Source: Desulfuromonadales bacterium
GTDB lineage: Bacteria > Desulfobacterota > Desulfuromonadia > Desulfuromonadales > BM103
Reading direction: 5' to 3'
Assembly (NCBI GenBank): GCA_030640215.1
Contig: DAOWJU010000057.1
Span: 1-11,700 of the forward strand
DNA length: 11,700 nt
Shown here: positions 1 through 5,111 of the stretch, one piece after another
How the letters are laid out: every line of letters begins with the position of its first letter
Numbering within the stretch: position 1 is the stretch's first letter
Notes under the pieces: generated by a model
What the model was told of the DNA's origin: nothing
The model's input: only the letters and a program-made list of their open reading frames with translations
The model's database searches: none
Program-made: the position numbers and the translations under genes

Positions 1-342
1 ATAACAGTCTTCAACAATCTTGAAGTCCCAGAAAATGCGTTCGTAATTTTCTGGCCTTGGGAACTTCCCCGCCCGAATGTCGAGGATCATGCGAAAAAAG
101 TTCTCAAACTTGGGGTCACCGGTCGCAGCATAGGTTCTAACCATACGAGTAAGATCATCGGAACTTTGACGTAACTGATCAGCAAGATGGTGGGAGTTGT
201 GGCGAAGTTGGATCGCTTTGTCCAACTGCTTGTATGCCTGATTTTGTAACGTTAAGACATAGATGGTTAAAGCCACCAACATGACGATAAACACAATCTC
301 AGTAAATATAAGGATTGTTAGTGTTTTGTTTTTTGTCGGCAT
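1..342 (-). CDS. Membrane-bound sensor protein, N-terminal part (histidine kinase or chemoreceptor class)
   Basis: The reverse strand is open from an ATG at 342-340 to the window edge, giving the first 114 residues. It starts MPTKNKTLTILIF, with one strong membrane segment at about residues 8-31. A periplasmic-type segment follows, containing LRQSSDDLTRMVRTYAATGD (about 58-77) and then a stretch with DIRAGK and PRPENYERIFWD. From memory, this 'QSSDDLTR...TGDP...YxRIxWD' pattern is the start of the sensor region of many hybrid histidine kinases, diguanylate cyclases and methyl-accepting proteins in Desulfuromonadales and other proteobacteria. The output domain lies outside the window, so the signalling class cannot be decided. 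The ribosome site is weak (an AAGAGA about 11 nt upstream). The gene is transcribed away from the non-coding region at 343-655. The reading frame and membrane segment are seen directly; the family is recognised by pattern only. Confidence 0.8.
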   Translation of the reverse strand, partial: MPTKNKTLTILIFTEIVFIVMLVALTIYVLTLQNQAYKQLDKAIQLRHNSHHLADQLRQSSDDLTRMVRTYAATGDPKFENFFRMILDIRAGKFPRPENYERIFWDFKIVEDCY

Positions 343-471
343 TTTCGAAAGGGTCTCTTGGGTAGAGCTTTTTCTAAGTGGTTGTGAGGAACGACTCGAT
401 CACATATGTAAAGATAGCGTGGTTTGGAAGATCTTCAACGATGGGCGTCTGTTCCCGAAGCGGGTGTGCTA

Positions 472-549
472 CTAGGTTGCGCTACTCCAAAGCAAGTTCC
501 TTATAAATCACGACTTCTGAGACGAAAACGGGCTTCCTAGGTTGCGCTA
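472..549. repeat. 13-bp exact direct repeat CTAGGTTGCGCTA, two copies
   Basis: CTAGGTTGCGCTA occurs at 472-484 and again at 537-549, 65 bp apart. The second copy falls in the hairpin part of the 64-nt element copy A. The sequence before the first copy (CCCGAAGCGGG at 453-463) loosely resembles the GACGAAAACGGG that precedes the second. The region may therefore hold a third, degraded copy of the larger element at about 450-486. Confidence 0.75.
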
Positions 550-560
550 TTTGTAGGAAG
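497..560 (+). repeat. 64-nt repeated element, copy A
   Basis: Copy A aligns without gaps to 1025-1088 (copy B), with 46 of 64 positions identical by hand count. The first 39 nt match at 33 positions, including the shared words TCACGACTT and GACGAAAAC. The last 28 nt form a hairpin: CTTCCTA (533-539), a 14-nt loop, and TAGGAAG (554-560). In copy B the left arm is CTTTTTA, so two G-C pairs become G-U and pairing is kept, while 10 of the 14 loop positions differ. That pattern is what a conserved RNA hairpin would show. It lies 95 nt before the small ORF. I do not recognise the family. Confidence 0.6.
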
Positions 561-578
561 ACCTGGGAAAGGTATACT
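551..578 (+). promoter_or_regulatory. Possible sigma-70 promoter for the small ORF
   Basis: TATACT (573-578) matches the -10 consensus at 5 of 6 positions. TTGTAG (551-556) lies 16 nt upstream but matches -35 at only 3 of 6. Transcription would start near 585. If this is the true promoter, copy A of the repeat would lie upstream of the start and act as DNA rather than as a leader RNA. Confidence 0.25.
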
Positions 579-655
579 TAGTCATCTGGTATGCGTTGCT
601 AGTGTCTTGAGCCTGGGTACGCAGCCAGTCACGTTTGTCTTTTCGCAGGTTGTAA

Positions 656-1012
656 ATGAGTATCTTATCCGATGGTACACAAGAGTTGCATTCGTACCTT
701 TTTAAGGTGCGTGATTCAATATCTGACAACACTACCAACCTTGATGCGATAAAATCTGCACTGGTTGAGTTGCTGGTCTACTTATGCTCACCAGAAGGCC
801 GCACTGCCGACAACTGCACTACAACAGATACCTTCTTCCGACTTCATGCTGATTATGGTTTTAATTGGATTCATCTGCCGGAAGAGCTTCAGTTTATTCT
901 GGAAGATATTGGAGGGCAGTTACGCGACACTTTGGAACATACTGAGACAGCAACGAACTTTGAAAGCACTCCAGAGCAGTTGCTAACAAGGATCCATTGT
1001 TTGAGCTTCTAA
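656..1012 (+). CDS. Small conserved-looking hypothetical protein (118 aa)
   Basis: The product is an acidic, soluble, probably all-helical protein of 118 residues with no signal peptide or membrane segment. The middle contains LVYLCSPEGRTADNC (about 40-54). The C-terminal half contains an LPEELQFILEDIGGQL stretch and ends with a FESTPEQLL motif. From memory, short Desulfuromonadales proteins share the pattern 'LVxxLxxPEGRTDxNC ... LPxxxxxIxxDxGGxLHDT ... NFxSTPEQLL', but I cannot name a function. The ATG at 656 has only a weak CAGG ribosome site 6 nt upstream. The gene lies between the two copies of the 64-nt element, and copy B begins 12 nt after its stop codon. Coding status is likely from the protein composition but is not proven. 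Confidence 0.6.
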   Translation: MSILSDGTQELHSYLFKVRDSISDNTTNLDAIKSALVELLVYLCSPEGRTADNCTTTDTFFRLHADYGFNWIHLPEELQFILEDIGGQLRDTLEHTETATNFESTPEQLLTRIHCLSF

Positions 1013-1024
1013 GGCCCCATTCAC

Positions 1025-1088
1025 TTTCTTATGAGTCACGACTTGTGGGACGAAAACAGGCTTTTTATTGATAGCGACATTTAGGAAG
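1025..1088 (+). repeat. 64-nt repeated element, copy B
   Basis: This is the second copy of the element at 497-560, offset by exactly 528 nt with no gaps. Its hairpin is CTTTTTA (1061-1067), a 14-nt loop, and TAGGAAG (1082-1088). It extends outward by four further pairs (CAGG at 1057-1060 with CTTG at 1089-1092, including one G-U), making 11 bp. The upstream part also contains CAC-GACTT-GTG, a 3-bp stem not preserved in copy A. It starts 12 nt after the stop of the 118-aa ORF, so it would be in that gene's 3' untranslated region. Confidence 0.6.
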
Positions 1089-1108
1089 CTTGTTAATGCA
1101 CAAATCTG

Positions 1109-1138
1109 TGGCCGCCAGGGTTCGATCCTTGGTGGCCA
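1109..1138 (+). other. Strong 12-bp hairpin with a T-loop-like sequence
   Basis: TGGCCGCCAGGG (1109-1120) pairs completely with CCTTGGTGGCCA (1127-1138), with two G-U pairs, around a 6-nt loop TTCGAT. The top reads GGGTTCGATCC, like the T arm of a tRNA. The tRNA register gives a mismatch in the T stem, however, and no cloverleaf can be built upstream. It has no U-run, so it is not a classical terminator. It could be a structured part of a longer RNA or a decayed tRNA 3' end. Confidence 0.55.
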
Positions 1139-1165
1139 TTCTTGTAATGGAGGTTGTTGGACGAA

Positions 1166-1195
1166 TAGACAAAGAACCGAACAGGATGGTAAAAT
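1166..1195 (+). promoter_or_regulatory. Predicted sigma-70 promoter of the small-RNA candidate
   Basis: TAGACA (1166-1171) and TAAAAT (1190-1195) each match the -35 and -10 consensus at 5 of 6 positions, with an 18-nt spacer. Transcription would begin at about G1202. That is exactly the first base of an 8-bp hairpin, which supports the reading. Confidence 0.45.
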
Positions 1196-1201
1196 GTAAG
1201 T

Positions 1202-1283
1202 GGGTAAACGAATAACTGTTTGCCTCCTGAGTAACATTGCCCCGTAGACCTCCTCCTCCATCTTTTGGCTGCGGGGCTTTTTT
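1202..1283 (+). ncRNA. Candidate small RNA (about 82 nt) with anti-Shine-Dalgarno sequences
   Basis: The predicted transcript runs from the start inferred from the promoter at 1166-1195 to the U-run at 1278-1283. Hairpin 1 pairs GGGTAAAC (1202-1209) with GTTTGCCT (1218-1225) around an 8-nt loop. A short linker follows, and then the terminator hairpin, whose large loop contains CCTCCTCCTCC (1249-1259). A second CCTCCT (1223-1228) spans the edge of hairpin 1. Both are complementary to AGGAGG-type ribosome sites. Known analogues with C-rich anti-SD loops and two stem-loops are the cuckoo/CcsR RNAs of alphaproteobacteria. No homology to them is claimed. An ATGGAGG at 1147-1153 could pair with CCTCCAT (1255-1261) if a longer transcript reads through. 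The structure is seen directly; function is inference. Confidence 0.45.
1239..1283 (+). terminator. Rho-independent terminator with C-rich loop
   Basis: GCCCCGTAG (1239-1247) pairs with CTGCGGGGC (1269-1277), 9 bp with one G-U, followed by six T at 1278-1283. The loop is unusually long (21 nt) and pyrimidine-rich. It ends either the small-RNA candidate or a long transcript from the ORF at 656. Read on the other strand it lacks a U-run. Confidence 0.8.
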
Positions 1284-1422
1284 GTAAGTCAGGGTCAGTG
1301 AGAATTTTGCTTCAATAAATTTTTAACTCCCCACAACAATTTAGTAGGATTTATAGGAACTCCCTATCTTTGTATCTTGCAGACTTTCTCGTAGAATATA
1401 TTTTGTCTGATAGAATTGAAGA

Positions 1423-1992
1423 ATGCCGAAACCCAAAATTGAAATATATAGACTTTGGGTATGTATACTCTTGTGCTTTTCCGTCACAATGCTGTCCAGT
1501 GCGCTAAAGAGTTACCTTATTTGTGCTATCCATACTTCCGATTCCTGTAGTTACTTGTGCCCCTCTTTTTTATCCTACGACGCAATTATTTTTCCAATTT
1601 TCTTTGAAAAATTATTTGCTTTGCAATCGTGGTTTCTACATTTTGGTCAAAATTTATTAAACATTAACGGAAGTACTAAAAATCTCATTTTTTCAAGTTT
1701 GATTATGGCACCATTAATTGAGGAATCAATGTATCGTGGGCCTTTGTTTTTAATGAACCACAGAATCGGTCGTTACGTGTGGTGGTTCCTAGCCCTTTTC
1801 CTTTGCCTAATATTTGCGCTTAGCCATAGAGATTCTGGTTTATCTTTACTTCCTCTTGTTGTTCTTGGTTTGACGTCCTCTTGGCTGATAATTAAAACTG
1901 GACGATTCTGGCCAAGCGTTGTCCTACATTTTTTATACAATTTCCAAGCTATCGCTTTTCCTCTTTATCAATCTTTAATTTTTGGAGATTAA
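1423..1992 (+). CDS. CPBP family intramembrane metalloprotease (Abi/CAAX-type)
   Basis: This is a 189-residue, very hydrophobic multi-pass membrane protein. All three family motifs are present in order: EESMYR (E100, E101, R105), FALSH (F131, H135) and HFLYN (H169, N173). These match the EExxxR, FxxxH and HxxxN motifs that line the active site of CPBP/Rce1-like glutamic proteases. Membrane segments lie at about residues 8-27, 55-70, 117-134, 141-158 and 164-180. At 189 residues it is on the short side for the family. Members process prenylated or small peptide substrates or take part in bacteriocin immunity; the substrate here is unknown. The ATG at 1423 has no good SD (TGAAG only). The upstream DNA is AT-rich, with weak -10-like TAGAAT (1392-1397). 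The gene is clearly more AT-rich than its neighbours, which may mean transfer. Confidence 0.85.
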   Translation: MPKPKIEIYRLWVCILLCFSVTMLSSALKSYLICAIHTSDSCSYLCPSFLSYDAIIFPIFFEKLFALQSWFLHFGQNLLNINGSTKNLIFSSLIMAPLIEESMYRGPLFLMNHRIGRYVWWFLALFLCLIFALSHRDSGLSLLPLVVLGLTSSWLIIKTGRFWPSVVLHFLYNFQAIAFPLYQSLIFGD

Positions 1993-1993
1993 T

Positions 1994-2009
1994 TCAGGAA
2001 AAAGCCTGA
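1994..2009 (+). other. Short hairpin after the CPBP gene
   Basis: TCAGG (1994-1998) pairs with CCTGA (2005-2009) around AAAAAG, 1 nt after the stop. There is no U-run, so it is at best a weak terminator or an RNA-stabilising stem between this gene and the TAXI gene. Confidence 0.3.
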
Positions 2010-2065
2010 GCAGGTAACAGTAATATTAGCTGTATTTATACACCCACTCAAAGGAGGCTGTGAAA

Positions 2066-3028
2066 ATGAAACAAGTTGTTAAAATCTTATCGTTACTTAT
2101 TGTAGCAACCGTCGCTTTCAGCATGCCGGCTTTTGCCAAGAAGGATCGTATTGTTTTCGGTGGTGGTCCGGCTGGTGGCACATTCCAGACTGTTGCCAAC
2201 GCCATCCAGGTTTTCAAACCGGTTAAAGCAATTGAATCAATCAGTCTCAAAGCACAATCCTCAGCTGGTTCGGTGGAGAACCTGCGTAAAGTTAACTCTG
2301 GAAGAATGGACTTTGCCACTGTCTACTCCGGTCATGTTTACCTCGGCGCCAATGGCATGATGAAGAATGATACGAAGAAGTATACCGACGTCCGCGCTGT
2401 TGCCTTCCTTTATGGTGCCCCTGCACAACTGGTCGTCAAAAAGGGTTCCGGTATCAAGTCAGTTAAAGATCTAATCGGTAAAAAAGTTGGCGTTGGCAAT
2501 GCTGGTTCCGGTGCATTTGCTAACTGTGAACTTTTCTTCACGCACATGGGTGTCTGGGATAAGATTGAGCGCAATGCCATGGGTTACAACGATGCATCCG
2601 CGGCTTTCGGTAACAACCAACTGGACGCCTTCTGGCTCTTTACTGCCTTCCCATCCGGTGCCGTGATTCAGGCCGCCCAGACCAACGATATTGAAATGAT
2701 CGACCTGGGTGCTGATGCAGAAGCCTCTGGTTTCTTCGCAAAATATCCCTATTTTGGAAAAATCTCTGTTCCTGCAGGCACCTATAAGGGAGTCGATACC
2801 GACACGCCAGCTTTTCAGGATTCAGCTCTCTGGGTAGCAAACAAGAACGTTTCTGATGACATCGTATACAAGCTCCTCACTGCAATCTTTACCGATGAAG
2901 GTCTTGCACACATGGTCTCACAGAAGAAAACCTTCAAGGCCATGTCAGTTGCTAAAGGTGTTGATGGCATCGTGACGTCAATTCACCCAGGTGCAATCAA
3001 GTTCTGGAAAGAAAAAGGGATTCTTTAA
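2066..3028 (+). CDS. TAXI family TRAP transporter solute-binding protein
   Basis: This is the periplasmic binding subunit of a tripartite (TRAP) transporter of the TAXI class, which usually captures dicarboxylates, glutamate or related organic acids. The ATG at 2066 is chosen over an in-frame GTG at 2060 because AAGGAGG (2051-2057) lies 8 nt before the ATG but only 2 nt before the GTG. The product has 320 residues. A Sec signal peptide covers residues 1-24 with an AFA cleavage site before KKDR. The family-typical glycine-rich start of the mature protein is seen (IVFGGGPAGGTFQTVANAI, about 29-47). The ENLRKVNSGRMDFATV segment (about 72-87) and the GKKVGVGNAGSGAF binding-loop segment are also present. 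No TRAP membrane subunit (DctM/DctQ or the fused form) lies in the window, so its partner must be elsewhere. Confidence 0.9.
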   Translation: MKQVVKILSLLIVATVAFSMPAFAKKDRIVFGGGPAGGTFQTVANAIQVFKPVKAIESISLKAQSSAGSVENLRKVNSGRMDFATVYSGHVYLGANGMMKNDTKKYTDVRAVAFLYGAPAQLVVKKGSGIKSVKDLIGKKVGVGNAGSGAFANCELFFTHMGVWDKIERNAMGYNDASAAFGNNQLDAFWLFTAFPSGAVIQAAQTNDIEMIDLGADAEASGFFAKYPYFGKISVPAGTYKGVDTDTPAFQDSALWVANKNVSDDIVYKLLTAIFTDEGLAHMVSQKKTFKAMSVAKGVDGIVTSIHPGAIKFWKEKGIL

Positions 3029-3037
3029 TCTTTTTCT
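3010..3037 (+). terminator. Weak possible terminator at the end of the TAXI gene
   Basis: AGAAAAAG (3010-3017) is an exact inverted repeat of CTTTTTCT (3030-3037), and the stop codon lies in the 12-nt loop. The stem is almost all A-U, so stability is low. No better terminator is visible before 3371. Confidence 0.2.
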
Positions 3038-3370
3038 GGCTGTAACTTATATAAATACTGGTCGGGATGACTAGACTATTAAATGTCACAATTAATAGGA
3101 ATAATTCCGTACAGACATTGTGGATTACTATAAATCCTCCCGCAACTCATTCGTTCTCGCATAACCTTGGGAGTGACTTTATACACAAAACCAACCAGAC
3201 AATGACCTTCAGATAAAATCCATATTTTACAGATTAATAGTGCCTATATTCCATAAACCTACCTAACTTCCTGGTCGCGTTGACTCAGGTTAAGTCTCTA
3301 TTTTAAAAAGTAAACTACCGAAAAACATTGCCTGGCCAGATGAAGAGTGCTATAGATTCGCAGCGCAAAA
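3029..3370. other. AT-rich intergenic region and probable leader before the ABC-F gene
   Basis: No gene is visible on either strand. An 11-bp palindrome GGAATAATTCC occurs near 3098-3108. A possible promoter (3280-3307) would give a leader of about 120 nt before the ABC-F start. In that leader, CGCAG (3359-3363) can pair with CTGCG (3372-3376). That pairing would compete with the left arm of the terminator at 3371. Confidence 0.5.
3280..3307 (+). promoter_or_regulatory. Possible sigma-70 promoter of the ABC-F leader
   Basis: TTGACT (3280-3285) matches -35 at 5 of 6 positions. After a 16-nt spacer, TTTAAA (3302-3307) matches -10 at 4 of 6. The start would be near 3314, putting the terminator at 3371-3404 inside the 5' leader. 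Confidence 0.35.
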
Positions 3371-3404
3371 ACTGCGGGGTTTGCCCCGTGGTTTTTTATT
3401 TTTT
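3371..3404 (+). terminator. Strong intrinsic terminator, possibly an attenuator of the ABC-F gene
   Basis: ACTGCGGGG (3371-3379) pairs with CCCCGTGGT (3384-3392) around TTTG, giving 9 bp with two G-U pairs. It is followed by TTTTTATTTTTT (3393-3404). It sits 31 nt before the ATG at 3436, and the ribosome site lies in between. There is hardly room for a separate promoter between terminator and gene, so transcripts of the gene probably cross it. Confidence 0.8.
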
Positions 3405-3435
3405 AGAAGATGACTCCCCAAGGAACGACTCAACC

Positions 3436-5070
3436 ATGATCAGTGCATCCAATATCTGTTTATCCTATGGCAAACGGACTATTTTTAAAAACGTTAACAT
3501 CAAGTTCACCCCCGGTAATTGCTATGGACTTATCGGGGCCAACGGTGCTGGAAAATCGACCTTTCTCAAGATTTTGGCTGGTGATTCGGACGCTGATAAA
3601 GGTGAAGTGTCGATTGGCAAAGGCTTGCGTCTGGCCGTATTGCGTCAGGACCAGTTTGCTTTTGATGAAGAGACTGTCTTTAACACTGTGGTCATGGGCC
3701 ACAAGCGGCTTTACGAAGTCATGGTTGAACGCGATGCCATTTACTCCAAGGGAGAGTTTACCGAGGAGGACGGCGTTCGTTCCGGTGAACTTGAAGCTGA
3801 ATTCTCTGATATGAACGGTTACGAAGTCGAATCTGAGGCGGCCGTTTTGCTGAACGGATTGGGGATCCCGGAAGAGCTGCGACAGAAAAAGATGAAAGAA
3901 CTGGAAGGTGGCGACAAGGTTCGTGTGTTGCTGGCCCAGGCACTCTTTGGTAACCCCGATGTCCTGCTCCTTGACGAGCCGACCAACAACCTTGATCTCA
4001 AATCTATCCAATGGCTCGAAGAGTTCCTCAGTCGTTTTCAGAATACTGTGATTGTGGTCTCCCATGACCGTCACTTTCTCAACCAGGCATGTACTCATAT
4101 AGCTGATATCGACTTTGGCTCCATCCGCACCTACGTTGGCAACTATGATTTTTGGTATGAAGCCAGCCAGATGGTTTTAAAACAGAAACAGGATGCCAAC
4201 AAAAAAGCCAGTGACAAAGCCGCTGAGCTTAAAGACTTTATCGCCCGTTTCAGTTCCAACGCCTCCAAAGCCAAGCAGGCAACTTCTCGGAAAAGGCTGC
4301 TGGAAAAACTGGACATCGAAGAATTGCCGGTATCATCACGTAAATATCCCTTTGTGGTTTTCAAGCCCGAGCGCTCCTGCGGTGATATAATTCTGGAAGT
4401 AAAGGGCCTTTGCAAAACCATTGATGGTGTCAAGGTGCTGAATAATTTCAACATGACTGTTAACAAGGGCGAGAAGATTGCCTTGGTTGGCGCCAGCAGC
4501 CTCTCCAAAACCACGCTGTTGCAGATTCTTGCAGGAGATATAGAGCCAGACAGTGGCACTTTTCGCTGGGGTTTGACCATTACTAACACCTACTTCCCCA
4601 AGGAAAACAGTGCTTATTTTGCCAATGATTTGAATCTTATCGAGTGGCTCTGTCAGTATCCGCCCCATGAAGGGGAGAGCTTTGCCCGTGGTTTTCTTGG
4701 CCGCATGCTCTTCTCCGGTGACGAAGCGACCAAGATGACCAGCGTGCTCAGTGGTGGCGAGAAGGTGCGCTGTATGCTGGCACGGATGATGCTGACCAAT
4801 GCTAATGTCCTGATGCTCGACGAGCCGACCAACCATCTTGATCTGGAATCGATCACTGCGCTTAATAACAGCCTGATCAACTTTTCCGAGGTGATACTTT
4901 TTACCTCCCATGACCATAAATTTGTCTCTACTGTAGCGAACCGGATTATTGAGCTGACTCCTGGTGGAGTGATTGACCGGGTGATGAGCTTTGACGAGTA
5001 TCTGGAAAGTGCTGATATTAATGTATTACGTGAAGAGTTGTGCTCTGATAGTGCGAAACTTAAGCTTTAA
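3436..5070 (+). CDS. ABC-F family ATPase (YbiT-like), ribosome-associated
   Basis: This is a soluble protein with two fused ATP-binding cassettes and no membrane domain, of the ABC-F class whose members bind the ribosomal E site and affect translation or antibiotic protection. The ATG at 3436 has AAGGA 10 nt upstream. A longer in-frame reading from 3328 would translate through the terminator and is rejected. Of 544 residues, cassette 1 has Walker A GANGAGKST (34-42), signature LEGGD (156-160) and Walker B ending in D180-E181. A charged linker (about 240-320) with RFSSNASKAKQATSR is typical of the YbiT branch. Cassette 2 has signature LSGGE (438-442) and Walker B LMLDE (459-463). Its Walker A reads GASSLSKTT (352-360), lacking two of the usual glycines. 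From memory, YbiT-like homologues in other phyla also have a worn Walker A here. yaeQ follows after 41 nt. Confidence 0.92.
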   Translation: MISASNICLSYGKRTIFKNVNIKFTPGNCYGLIGANGAGKSTFLKILAGDSDADKGEVSIGKGLRLAVLRQDQFAFDEETVFNTVVMGHKRLYEVMVERDAIYSKGEFTEEDGVRSGELEAEFSDMNGYEVESEAAVLLNGLGIPEELRQKKMKELEGGDKVRVLLAQALFGNPDVLLLDEPTNNLDLKSIQWLEEFLSRFQNTVIVVSHDRHFLNQACTHIADIDFGSIRTYVGNYDFWYEASQMVLKQKQDANKKASDKAAELKDFIARFSSNASKAKQATSRKRLLEKLDIEELPVSSRKYPFVVFKPERSCGDIILEVKGLCKTIDGVKVLNNFNMTVNKGEKIALVGASSLSKTTLLQILAGDIEPDSGTFRWGLTITNTYFPKENSAYFANDLNLIEWLCQYPPHEGESFARGFLGRMLFSGDEATKMTSVLSGGEKVRCMLARMMLTNANVLMLDEPTNHLDLESITALNNSLINFSEVILFTSHDHKFVSTVANRIIELTPGGVIDRVMSFDEYLESADINVLREELCSDSAKLKL

Positions 5071-5111
5071 AAGTTCGCAAGTGTAGTTTCCGGATGAAAA
5101 AAGGACTCCTG

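Larger units (their letters stand above)
343..655. other. Intergenic region with repeats between sensor gene and small ORF
   Basis: These 313 bases carry no convincing gene. They hold a short CCCG/CGGG hairpin near 453-463, a 13-bp direct repeat (472-484 and 537-549) and copy A of the 64-nt element (497-560). A TATACT box at 573-578 may serve the ORF at 656. Short open frames here have no ribosome site and no recognisable protein character. Confidence 0.6.

Noticed and set aside
263..475. 70-codon plus-strand ORF at the sensor gene start
   Set aside because: It overlaps the well-supported N-terminus of the minus-strand sensor gene and has no ribosome site.
497..560. Cyclic-di-GMP (GEMM) riboswitch, suggested by GACGAAAAC resembling GGGACGCAAAGC
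   Set aside because: The core, the tetraloop-receptor arms and the spacing of GEMM are absent. The element folds differently.
472..1088. Type III toxin-antitoxin system (tandem RNA repeats plus toxin)
   Set aside because: There are only two imperfect copies, they flank rather than precede the gene, no terminator lies between repeat and gene, and the protein does not resemble ToxN/CptN.
1060..1140. A complete tRNA gene ending in GGTTCGATCC
   Set aside because: No acceptor, D or anticodon arm can be formed, and the T stem in tRNA register has a mismatch.
983..1261. 92-codon minus-strand frame over the repeat/small-RNA region
   Set aside because: It runs through the terminator, the 12-bp hairpin and the copy B hairpin and has no recognisable protein pattern.
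3328..3435. Upstream in-frame extension of the ABC-F protein (36 extra residues)
   Set aside because: It would translate through a strong terminator hairpin and U-run and has no ribosome site. Homologues begin at the MISASN-type start, which has AAGGA upstream.
3460..4917. Minus-strand open frames of about 150-210 codons across the ABC-F gene
   Set aside because: They are antisense to a fully recognisable ABC-F protein and encode nothing recognisable.
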